Shown in pieces: positions 25,008-31,378 of a DNA stretch of 31,378 nt; position 1 is the stretch's first letter, and every line of letters begins with the position of its first letter. The notes below the pieces were generated by a model. That model saw only the letters and a program-made list of their open reading frames with translations. It was not told where the DNA came from and made no database searches. Origin of the DNA: UBA5603 sp964501315 (GTDB taxonomy: Bacteria > Bacillota_I > Bacilli_A > Izemoplasmatales > Hujiaoplasmataceae); NCBI GenBank assembly GCA_964501315.1, contig CAZCSO010000017.1, positions 1-31,378 of the forward strand, given 5' to 3'. Position numbers and translations under genes: made by a program.

Positions 25008-25016
25008 ATTATACCA
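25008..25016 (-). promoter_or_regulatory. Extended -10 promoter of the 20-gene minus-strand operon
   Basis: On the minus strand TGGTATAAT gives a consensus -10 (TATAAT) with an upstream TGn. Transcription would start near 25001, about 37 bases before the GTG at 24964. The -35 position (TCTGAA at 25031-25036) is poor, as is common with extended -10 promoters. No other convincing promoter was seen in the next 18 kb of near-continuous overlapping genes. Confidence 0.65.
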
Positions 25017-25048
25017 ATGGGTTCATTAATTTCAGATAGGGCGCTTTA

Positions 25049-25065
25049 GGCCGGATCATTCGGCC
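25049..25065. other. Short inverted repeat at the end of the sulfatase-fold gene
   Basis: GGCCG-GATCATT-CGGCC, a five-base-pair GC stem with a seven-base loop, spans the stop codon of the upstream minus-strand gene. There is no T-run after it on either strand, so it is at best a weak terminator or an mRNA 3'-end stabiliser. Confidence 0.25.
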
Positions 25066-26990
25066 CATAGGTTCTTTGTCAGCAGCCCGGCTTCTGCGGT
25101 ATCCGCCGCAAAGAGATATTTTAATAACCGTTGGGTTCCTTCATCGGTCGCATTGGTCTCTACCACGGTTTTAAAATTGTGTTTTACGTACCCTTCTTTG
25201 CCGATAAAACCGATCTGATCGCCGGCATAGAAGTAGACGAAACGCTCTTTGACGGTCGCATCAAAGAGAGAATTACCCATAACGCTAAAAGGTTGTTGGA
25301 ATCCAAGCATATCCAGGAGAGTCGGGAAAATATCGTTTTGCGAGCCTAGGGTTTGGATGACCTGTGGTTTGAAAATTTTCGGTGCGTAGATCACCAACGG
25401 GATGCGGTAATGCTCGATAGAAGGGAAAGGTTTGTCTCCCGGACGAAGCGATTTGCCTATGTCGCAGAGAGCGTCTCCACTTCCGTGATCTGCTGTGAAA
25501 ATAAAGATTGTATTGTCAAACCACGGTTCTTTTTTGACCCCTTCCATAAAGCGTTCGATGGCGTTGTCCGCATAGATAAAAGCGTTGAGTGATCCGTGGT
25601 AGTTTCGAAGATCGTGGGGGTAACGCTCGAATTTTTTGGAGGGGAGATGAAAATCGCTGTGGTTGGTCGAGCTGAATGCAAAGGCCAAAAATGGTTTTTT
25701 GGTCTGGTTGAGTTTTTGATGCATGTAATGAAACATATTGTAATCAAACGTTCCCGTATTGGGTTTTCTTCCCGGATCGACCTGCTCTACGTTCGGCATA
25801 TCCTCGGCCCCGTAATATTCTTCGAATCCGGCGAGATGACTGACGGCATCCACACGGTACGAACGGCGATTTGATCCCTGCATCGCAATTGTTGCGTATC
25901 CGTTGGCTTTGGCGATATGTCCCAGATAAGAGAGGCGTGACAGCTCCAAACCGCTGCCGAGGTACTCGAATCCGTTGGGGAGGGTTAATCCCGTATAGAT
26001 AGACGTAATGCCATAAATGGAGCGGTACCCGTTCGCATAGAAATTGGTAAATTTCAGCCCTTCGGACGCCATTTTTTTGAAATACGGGGTGACGTTTAGC
26101 TCTTTGTACCGGGTAAAACCGTCTACATGCTCGGCCCCCCATGCTTCCATTAGCACGATGACGACGTTGTAGGAGGGCTTTTGGGTACTTGGCTCAAAAG
26201 CACGGGACAAAGGGATGGAAGGATCGTTGAATACAGCTTTGTCGCTGCGGAAGAGTTCCCGCATGATTTGGACTGATTCGTTGAAGTCGGCCAGGTTGTG
26301 GGAAGCGCTTTTGGAGCCGGCGGTTCGGTATACACAGAAAAAACCGTTTAGGGCAAGATTCCCGGCGCTGGTTTTGTTCACGGCATAGGCATCCGAAAGC
26401 CCAAAAGATTTGCGCTCGAATGAATTGCGTATCCCGATAAAGAGGATCAGGGCGATTACCAGTAGGGCAATCCAGCTCTTTTTACTGACGACCTCATGAC
26501 GCAGGTGCGCACTGAATATTTTGAAGAAGAGATAGATCAGCGATGTGAAGAATACCGAAGCGGCAAGGGTGTGATACAGGTAGGAGCCGAGTGCCATGTT
26601 GAGGATCAACCCGGTATCCTGAGAGAGGGCGAACAACTCATTGGCGATATGGCGATGGGTAAAGTCATAATAGAGTACATCGCCAAAAGAGATGAGGAGA
26701 ATAACGCTTAAAATCGTACTCCAAAGTATCCCCATGATAGTACGGAATCGTCGGCGATGGACCCATTGCGCGGGAAATGTCAATAGTAAAATAATCAAGC
26801 CTAGAAAAGTAAACAACGTGATGACGTCAACACGAAATCCCATGAAAAATGAGAGTAGTAATTCCTGCCCGCTTAAATCGGAAAAATCATCCGGATACAG
26901 AAAATACAAAAAAAGGCGGGGAAGCATCATCGCCCCAAGACTTAGAATCAGCGCAACGAGTACCTGAGTGTAACGGGAAGCAAATGTCAT
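25056..26990 (-). CDS. LtaS/OpgB-type membrane sulfatase-fold phosphotransferase
   Basis: A 644-residue protein with five hydrophobic segments (about 8-32, 45-72, 84-104, 138-160, 172-190) and a large periplasmic alkaline-phosphatase-fold domain from about 270. Metal and active-site elements: E282 in VLMEAWG, NGYRSIYGITSIYTG with S324 where related enzymes have the threonine nucleophile, SSTNHSDFHLP (H444) and FTADHGSGD (D501, H502). The family moves phosphoglycerol or phosphoethanolamine from phospholipid to glycans (LtaS, OpgB, EptA types). It follows the GT32 gene by 30 bases and is probably the last gene of the rml operon, so it may decorate the glycan after export. Donor and acceptor are unknown. 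Confidence 0.82.
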   Translation of the reverse strand: MTFASRYTQVLVALILSLGAMMLPRLFLYFLYPDDFSDLSGQELLLSFFMGFRVDVITLFTFLGLIILLLTFPAQWVHRRRFRTIMGILWSTILSVILLISFGDVLYYDFTHRHIANELFALSQDTGLILNMALGSYLYHTLAASVFFTSLIYLFFKIFSAHLRHEVVSKKSWIALLVIALILFIGIRNSFERKSFGLSDAYAVNKTSAGNLALNGFFCVYRTAGSKSASHNLADFNESVQIMRELFRSDKAVFNDPSIPLSRAFEPSTQKPSYNVVIVLMEAWGAEHVDGFTRYKELNVTPYFKKMASEGLKFTNFYANGYRSIYGITSIYTGLTLPNGFEYLGSGLELSRLSYLGHIAKANGYATIAMQGSNRRSYRVDAVSHLAGFEEYYGAEDMPNVEQVDPGRKPNTGTFDYNMFHYMHQKLNQTKKPFLAFAFSSTNHSDFHLPSKKFERYPHDLRNYHGSLNAFIYADNAIERFMEGVKKEPWFDNTIFIFTADHGSGDALCDIGKSLRPGDKPFPSIEHYRIPLVIYAPKIFKPQVIQTLGSQNDIFPTLLDMLGFQQPFSVMGNSLFDATVKERFVYFYAGDQIGFIGKEGYVKHNFKTVVETNATDEGTQRLLKYLFAADTAEAGLLTKNLWAE

Positions 26991-27020
26991 AAGGCGGTTC
27001 CTTGTATGGTTGGGAAGTAG

Positions 27021-27794
27021 TTACTGTTTTAAAAGCTCTTCTTTTTTCTTGTGAATCCACTTACCGCGTGGTTTATCGATGTATTGAAAATATTCATTGG
27101 TGAAACTGCCTTGAGTGCATGTATATCTATTATGGCGATAATTGACGGTTTTTTCACCTATGGCTTTGTTTAAGACGTTAGGGCCCGTCAGGTTATATAC
27201 GCCAGCACCTATATTTTTTTGCTCGATATTGTCAACGATGGTTTCCAGTGCCGTTTCTAGGATGGGGTTATTCGGTGAAGAGGCGATGAAGTAGTTGCTG
27301 AAGTTGTGTTTTGTCATCAAAAAAACTTCTTTATCATCGGGTTTGATCATTTTTGAAAGAGGCCAGACGGCATTGGCGTCGATATCCATATAGACTCCCC
27401 CCTCGCGGTTTAAGACGAACAGTCTCCAAAAGTCGGCTTGGGAAGCCCCATCGGTCAATTGCTCGAAGGCGTCAGCGAATCTTTCCGGAGCATTGGCCCG
27501 GATGTATTCGAGACGATCTTCAGTACTTACATAACGATACTCCCAGTCCAATGACATAAGACGATTAAATAAATAATTGACGTAAACGGGTAAGCTGACG
27601 TTGTTGGTGTAGTTTGTTTGCCATATGACTTTGGGAATAGTGCTTTGAACTTTTGATGAAATAATCGGCTTACTGTAAAGCGGAATGGTAAAACGTTGTT
27701 TTTTAAACATAAAATGAAACGTGTATGCCAACGCTTTTATCAGTACACCAAAGGCTTTGGTCAATCGATTGGAGATAAGTATGAGAGTATTCAT
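27021..27794 (-). CDS. Family 32 glycosyltransferase (OCH1/capsular type)
   Basis: A 257-residue glycosyltransferase with the family's DXD core: PKVIWQTNYTN (54-64), DGASQADFWRLFVLNREGG (115-133) and VYMDIDANAVWPL with D137 and D139 binding the metal-nucleotide. The length suits the short bacterial GT32 enzymes of capsule and LPS loci, which often add galactose, mannose or a 6-deoxyhexose. Residues 1-35 are hydrophobic and basic and may associate with the membrane. AAGGA stands before the ATG, and rmlB ends 14 bases upstream, so it is cotranscribed with the dTDP-rhamnose genes. Confidence 0.85.
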   Translation of the reverse strand: MNTLILISNRLTKAFGVLIKALAYTFHFMFKKQRFTIPLYSKPIISSKVQSTIPKVIWQTNYTNNVSLPVYVNYLFNRLMSLDWEYRYVSTEDRLEYIRANAPERFADAFEQLTDGASQADFWRLFVLNREGGVYMDIDANAVWPLSKMIKPDDKEVFLMTKHNFSNYFIASSPNNPILETALETIVDNIEQKNIGAGVYNLTGPNVLNKAIGEKTVNYRHNRYTCTQGSFTNEYFQYIDKPRGKWIHKKKEELLKQ

Positions 27795-27808
27795 GTGTTT
27801 TTCCTTTA

Positions 27809-28825
27809 TCAGTGCTGATATTTATTCAGATACCATGTGACCGTTTTGACGATACCGGTATCGAAGTTCTCATCGGCTTTCCACCCCAGTTCGGTTTCAA
27901 GCTTCGTCGCATCGATGGCGTAACGGCGGTCGTGCCCCGCGCGATCTTCGACGTAGATAATCTGTGTTTGGTAACTTTGGCCGTCTTTGCGCGGATGCAT
28001 TTCATCCAGAAGGGTGCAAATCTGCTCAGCGATCTGGTTGTTGTTGCGCTCGTTACGTCCGCCGATGTTGTAGACTTCGCCGTTGCGCCCGTTGTGATAG
28101 ACCAGATCGATCCCCTTGCAGTGATCGAGGACATAGAGCCAGTCTCGGATGTTTTTGCCATCGCCGTAGATGGGGATGTTTTCTTCGCGCAGCGCTTTGC
28201 GGATGACGGTCGGGATCAGCTTTTCGTCATGCTGTTTGGGCCCGTAGTTGTTCGAACAGTTGGTGATCACGGTATCCATCCCGTAGGTGTGGTGGTAGCT
28301 GCGCACGATCATATCGCTTCCCGCTTTGCTGGCGCTGTAGGGAGAGTTCGGTGCGTACGGGGTCGTTTCACTGAACAATCCGCTTTCGCCAAGGGTTCCG
28401 TAAACTTCGTCGGTGCTGATATGGTGGAAACGGCACCCCTCGTACCCCGTTTTGTATATGAACGGTTTTTCCATCCAGTGTTTGTAGGCGACGTCGATCA
28501 GGGTGAAGGTACCGTTGACGTTGGTCTGGACGAATACGCCGGGATTTTTGATCGAATTGTCGACGTGGCTTTCGGCCGCGAAATGGATGACGCCGCGAAT
28601 ATCGTATTCCTGAAAAAGCGATTCGACAAGGCCGCGATCACAGATGTCCCCTTTGATGAAAACGTGGTGTTCGTTGTTTTCCACTTCGGCAAGGTTTTCG
28701 AGATTCCCCGCATAGGTCAGCAGATCGAGATTGACAAGCCGGATATCGGGATATTTTTCAAGGAAATAAGGGACAAAGTTGCTTCCGATGAAGCCGGCGC
28801 ATCCGGTGACTAAAAGGGTTTTCAT
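27809..28825 (-). CDS. rmlB: dTDP-glucose 4,6-dehydratase
   Basis: Converts dTDP-glucose to dTDP-4-keto-6-deoxyglucose. The 338-residue product has TGCAGFIGSNF (NAD binding), FAAESHVDNSI, HISTDEVYGTLG, YSASKAGSDM (catalytic Tyr and Lys) and NNYGPKQHDEKLIP. The frame extends to 28852, but ATG at 28825 has AGGAGA upstream and overlaps the rmlD stop by four bases. Its product is a branch point: RmlC/RmlD here and WecE in the other operon can both use it. Confidence 0.96.
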   Translation of the reverse strand: MKTLLVTGCAGFIGSNFVPYFLEKYPDIRLVNLDLLTYAGNLENLAEVENNEHHVFIKGDICDRGLVESLFQEYDIRGVIHFAAESHVDNSIKNPGVFVQTNVNGTFTLIDVAYKHWMEKPFIYKTGYEGCRFHHISTDEVYGTLGESGLFSETTPYAPNSPYSASKAGSDMIVRSYHHTYGMDTVITNCSNNYGPKQHDEKLIPTVIRKALREENIPIYGDGKNIRDWLYVLDHCKGIDLVYHNGRNGEVYNIGGRNERNNNQIAEQICTLLDEMHPRKDGQSYQTQIIYVEDRAGHDRRYAIDATKLETELGWKADENFDTGIVKTVTWYLNKYQH

Positions 28826-29697
28826 TGTTGTTCTCCTAAGTGTATGAGGCATTGTTTAAGACTGTCTTTCCAATACGGAATGACGATATTAAAGTCGTTT
28901 TTGATCTTTGCTTTGTTTAGCAGGCTGTAATGGGGGCGGACCGCCGGTGTCGGATATTGATCGGTGGTAATCGGATTCACGACGCATTGCACTCCGCCAA
29001 GATGAAAGATCGCTTTGGCAAAATCGTACCAGCTTGCAACCCCTTCGTTGCTGTAGTGATAGATCTCGGGTGCGGCGTTATCAATCTGAGGCACGATTTC
29101 CAGAATCGCTGCGGCGAGATCGCGTGCGTACGTAGGTGTCCCGATCTGGTCGTAAATCACTCCGAGCGATTCGCGCTCTTGCCCCAGACGAAGCATTGTT
29201 TTGACAAAGTTGCTGCCGAAGATCGAATAGACCCATGAAGTGCGGATAATGAGGGTATTGGCCGGAGCGACGGCAAGGATGGCGTTTTCACCGTCTCGTT
29301 TGGTTCGTCCGTAGACTCCCTGCGGATCGGTCGGATCGCTCTCGATGTAGGGACGGTGGTTGCGTCCGTCGAAGACGTAGTCGGTGGAGATGTGGATTAG
29401 GCGGCTGCCGTCACGTTTGGCGATTTTGGCCAGCATCGAGACGAAACGGTGATTGATCGCATCGGTAAGCTCCGGTTCGGATTCGGCCCGGTCTACGGCG
29501 GTGTAGGCCGCACAGTTGATGATGACGTCGAAACGATTTCCTTCGAAGAAGTCTTCCATTTTGCAAAGATTGCCTAGATCCAGTACGGTTCGGTCTGCAA
29601 ACTCAAAGTGATACGCAGGCAATGCAGCGTGGGCGGTAAGATGGCGCAGTTCACTCCCCAGTTGCCCGCCGGCACCCGTCACCAGTACCTTAAGCAC
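28822..29697 (-). CDS. rmlD: dTDP-4-dehydrorhamnose reductase
   Basis: Last step to dTDP-L-rhamnose, using NAD(P)H. The 291-residue product has VLVTGAGGQLGSELRHL, INCAAYTAVDRAESEP, HISTDYVFDGRNHRPY and YGRTKRDGE (catalytic Tyr and Lys), then RTSWVYSIFGSNFVKTMLRL and DQIGTPTYARDLA. These are standard RmlD features and the length is normal. It overlaps rmlC by eight bases and rmlB by four. Confidence 0.96.
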   Translation of the reverse strand: MLKVLVTGAGGQLGSELRHLTAHAALPAYHFEFADRTVLDLGNLCKMEDFFEGNRFDVIINCAAYTAVDRAESEPELTDAINHRFVSMLAKIAKRDGSRLIHISTDYVFDGRNHRPYIESDPTDPQGVYGRTKRDGENAILAVAPANTLIIRTSWVYSIFGSNFVKTMLRLGQERESLGVIYDQIGTPTYARDLAAAILEIVPQIDNAAPEIYHYSNEGVASWYDFAKAIFHLGGVQCVVNPITTDQYPTPAVRPHYSLLNKAKIKNDFNIVIPYWKDSLKQCLIHLGEQQ

Positions 29698-30280
29698 CGG
29701 TGCCCTTTAGGGGATAGAAGTCGGTTCCGTAATCGAACAGATCAGCAGCGCTGAGTAACGGCTGACGTATGTCTTTAGGCGATAGTTGAAGTTCCGATTT
29801 TTCAAGAATCCAGTTGATATTCAAGGCGGGATCATCATAAGCGACGCCTCTATCGTATTCGGGGCTGTAATAATTATCGACTTTATAGGCAAATGTACAA
29901 GAATCGGAAAGGACAACAAACCCGTGAGCGAATCCACGCGGAATGAGTACTTGTCGTTTGTTTTCACCAGATAGCCGTAGTGCTACATGCTGGCCGAAAG
30001 TAGGGGAACCTTTGCGGATATCAACGGTTATATCGAGCACTTCTCCTTCAATGACACGGACGAGCTTAGTTTGCGCAAAAGGGGGGAGCTGATAATGCAG
30101 CCCCCTCAAAACGCCATAGACCGATTTACTTTCATTGTCTTGGCAGAACGGAATGCGGTAGCCTAAAAAAGACTCAAGTTTTTCAGCATGAAATGTTTCG
30201 ACGAAATAACCGCGATCATCGCCGTGAAGAGATGGATCGATAATAACAACGTCCGGTATGGAAGAACGGGTGAATGTCAT
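29690..30280 (-). CDS. rmlC: dTDP-4-dehydrorhamnose 3,5-epimerase
   Basis: Cupin-fold epimerase of 196 residues acting at C3 and C5 of dTDP-4-keto-6-deoxyglucose. Motifs: DDRGYFVETFHAEKL, CQDNESKSVYGVLRGLHYQL (the GLHYQ histidine is the catalytic base), VIEGEVLDITVDIRKGSPTF and IPRGFAHGFVVLSD. ATGA overlap with rmlA. The gene order rmlA-rmlC-rmlD-rmlB is less usual than rmlBDAC. Confidence 0.95.
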   Translation of the reverse strand: MTFTRSSIPDVVIIDPSLHGDDRGYFVETFHAEKLESFLGYRIPFCQDNESKSVYGVLRGLHYQLPPFAQTKLVRVIEGEVLDITVDIRKGSPTFGQHVALRLSGENKRQVLIPRGFAHGFVVLSDSCTFAYKVDNYYSPEYDRGVAYDDPALNINWILEKSELQLSPKDIRQPLLSAADLFDYGTDFYPLKGTGA

Positions 30281-31167
30281 TCTCGGATTCTTCCTTCATT
30301 CGCTCTTCGGATCAGGTATTGGCCGTATTGATTTTTGGAAAGAGGAGCTGCCAATTCAAGAAGTTTTTCTTTGGGGATATATCCCATTTCGTAGGCGATT
30401 TCTTCAATACATGCCACTTTAAGACCTTGACGGTTTTCGATCGTCTGGATAAACATGCTCGCTTCGAGCAAGCTCTCATGCGTACCGGTATCGAGCCATG
30501 CATAGCCGCGCCCCATCAATTCTACTTTAAGGGCATTTTGCGCAAGGTATGCCTGATTCACGGTGGTGATTTCTAACTCTCCCCGATCGGAAGGTTTTAC
30601 GTTTTTGGCGATTTCGACGACGCTGTTCGGGTAAAAATAGAGCCCGACGACCGCATAGGAACTTTTGGGCGCCTTGGGTTTCTCCTCGATCGAGAGGACG
30701 TTCCCCGTTTCGTCGAATTCGGCAACGCCGTATCGCTCGGGGTCTTTGACCCAGTAGCCAAATACCGTCGCTTTGTTCTCTTCGGTCACGTTTTTGACCG
30801 ACTGTGCCAAAAGTTGGGTGAGTCCGTGCCCGTAGAAGATATTGTCTCCCAGGACGAGGCAGACGTCATCGTCGCCGATGAAATCGGCCCCGAGGATGAA
30901 GGCCTGCGCAAGGCCGTCGGGGGAGGGTTGGACGCAGTATTCGAACCGCATTCCGATATCGCTGCCGTCCCCGAGCAGTTCTTCGAAACGGGGGAGATCG
31001 TGGGGTGTGGAGATTATGAGCACTTCGCGGATACCGGCGAGCATCAGTACCGAGAGAGGATAATAGATCATCGGTTTGTCGTAGATGGGGACGAGTTGTT
31101 TACTGACCCCTTTCGTGATCGGATAAAGACGCGTACCGCTTCCGCCGGCTAAAATAATCCCTTTCAT
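30277..31167 (-). CDS. rmlA: Glucose-1-phosphate thymidylyltransferase
   Basis: Makes dTDP-glucose from dTTP and glucose-1-phosphate, the entry to the dTDP-sugar pathways. The 296-residue product has ILAGGSGTRLYPITKGVSKQ (4-23), PIYDKPMIYYPLSVLML, LGDNIFYGHGL (metal-binding Asp), VFGYWVKDPERYGV, IEEKPKAPKSSYAVVGLYFY and AWLDTGTHESLLEAS. It is the first gene of its operon, with GGGAG before the ATG and a good promoter 37-65 bases upstream. RmlA enzymes are usually inhibited by dTDP-rhamnose, which would also limit WecE substrate. Confidence 0.97.
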   Translation of the reverse strand: MKGIILAGGSGTRLYPITKGVSKQLVPIYDKPMIYYPLSVLMLAGIREVLIISTPHDLPRFEELLGDGSDIGMRFEYCVQPSPDGLAQAFILGADFIGDDDVCLVLGDNIFYGHGLTQLLAQSVKNVTEENKATVFGYWVKDPERYGVAEFDETGNVLSIEEKPKAPKSSYAVVGLYFYPNSVVEIAKNVKPSDRGELEITTVNQAYLAQNALKVELMGRGYAWLDTGTHESLLEASMFIQTIENRQGLKVACIEEIAYEMGYIPKEKLLELAAPLSKNQYGQYLIRRANEGRIRE

Positions 31168-31203
31168 GGCACTCCCGTAGGTAAACTGAATAAAATTAAA
31201 AGG

Positions 31204-31232
31204 ATTATACGCAATGACGGATTAGATATCAA
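31204..31232 (-). promoter_or_regulatory. Sigma70-type promoter of the rml operon
   Basis: On the minus strand TTGATA (31227-31232), a 17-base spacer and TATAAT (31204-31209). This matches the consensus in 11 of 12 positions. Transcription would begin near 31197, about 30 bases before the rmlA ATG. The rest of 31168-31328 holds no gene or clear hairpin that I can see. Confidence 0.75.
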
Positions 31233-31328
31233 TTTAAATAGCGGGGATTTCGAGAGAATTCGGATCAATCAGTAGCCAGAGGAAAAGGCTTGTCGGACGT
31301 ATTCGGGGATTTTAAAAATAGGGAAGGG

Positions 31329-31378
31329 TGGCTCCGGATACTGGATTCGAACCAGTGACCAAGTGATTAACAGTCACC
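31329..31378 (-). tRNA. tRNA-Asn (GTT), 5' part cut by the window edge
   Basis: Read on the minus strand, the last 50 bases give the anticodon stem-loop GTGA-CTGTTAA-TCAC with anticodon GTT (31369-31371), a T arm CTGG-TTCGAAT-CCAG, the acceptor 3' strand ATCCGGA, discriminator G and an encoded CCA. The D arm and the 5' acceptor strand lie beyond the window. Transcription runs toward the rml operon. Confidence 0.93.

Noticed and set aside
27812..28813. A 333-codon open frame antisense to rmlB
   Set aside because: It mirrors rmlB exactly and has no ribosome site or family resemblance. Long antisense frames are expected opposite GC-rich codons.
1..31378. CRISPR arrays, insertion sequences, integrases, toxin-antitoxin pairs, riboswitches
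   Set aside because: None was found on reading both strands. Apart from the right-hand gap and short promoters, nearly all of the sequence is accounted for by coding genes.

Overview
The window is a surface-polysaccharide locus (LPS outer core, O-antigen or flagellar glycan). The organism is probably a member of Campylobacterota: the S-adenosylmethionine synthetase starts and runs like the Campylobacter/Sulfurimonas enzyme, and the legionaminic-acid genes match the gene set of the Campylobacter jejuni ptm/leg locus. The backbone is of medium to high GC, which is unlike host-adapted Campylobacter and fits a free-living relative such as a Sulfuricurvum- or Sulfurimonas-like bacterium. The genus is a guess.

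Layout. (1) 1-0.8 kb, minus strand: a WaaP/InaA-type sugar kinase. (2) 0.86-6.3 kb, plus strand: a six-gene run made of a polysaccharide deacetylase, three glycosyltransferases (WaaE-like GT2, GT4, GT2), a protein with a nucleotidyltransferase-like motif, and a protein-kinase-fold protein. An extended -10 promoter lies in front of it. (3) 25.0-6.3 kb, minus strand: one very long, tightly overlapping run of 20 genes with a clear extended -10 promoter (TGGTATAAT) in front. Its first gene, a short 4,6-dehydratase, and its last eight genes (legC, legH, legI, legG, ptmE-like, legF, a GT2 and a GT52/polysialyltransferase-like enzyme) together form a CMP-legionaminic acid synthesis and transfer pathway. 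Between them lie eleven genes: a WecE aminotransferase, MetK, a GtrB/DPM1-like polyprenyl-phosphate glycosyltransferase, a NeuD-type acyltransferase, a PhyH dioxygenase, a three-domain methyltransferase, a five-bladed-propeller protein, a WbqC-like protein, a hexapeptide acetyltransferase, an SMR-type small membrane protein and a GT-C-like membrane protein. (4) 31.2-25.1 kb, minus strand: rmlA-rmlC-rmlD-rmlB, a GT32 glycosyltransferase and an LtaS/phosphoethanolamine-transferase-like membrane enzyme, behind a good sigma70 promoter (TTGATA-17-TATAAT). (5) A partial tRNA-Asn gene at the right edge.

How it may work together. RmlA and RmlB make dTDP-4-keto-6-deoxyglucose. RmlC/RmlD turn it into dTDP-L-rhamnose, while WecE could divert it to dTDP-4-amino-4,6-dideoxygalactose, which the acyltransferase, methyltransferase and dioxygenase could decorate. 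The GtrB-like enzyme, SMR protein and GT-C protein look like a charge-flip-transfer set (as in Gtr or Arn systems) that would add this sugar to a glycan outside the inner membrane. The Leg genes make CMP-legionaminic acid, and the GT52-like enzyme is the natural candidate for its transfer. No Wzx, Wzy, Wzz, ABC exporter or ligase is in the window.

Base composition is a mosaic. About 3.3-8.5 kb and 13.8-21.4 kb are visibly AT-rich, and the flanks and the leg core are GC-richer, which suggests cassette exchange. No transposase, integrase, CRISPR array or rRNA was seen.
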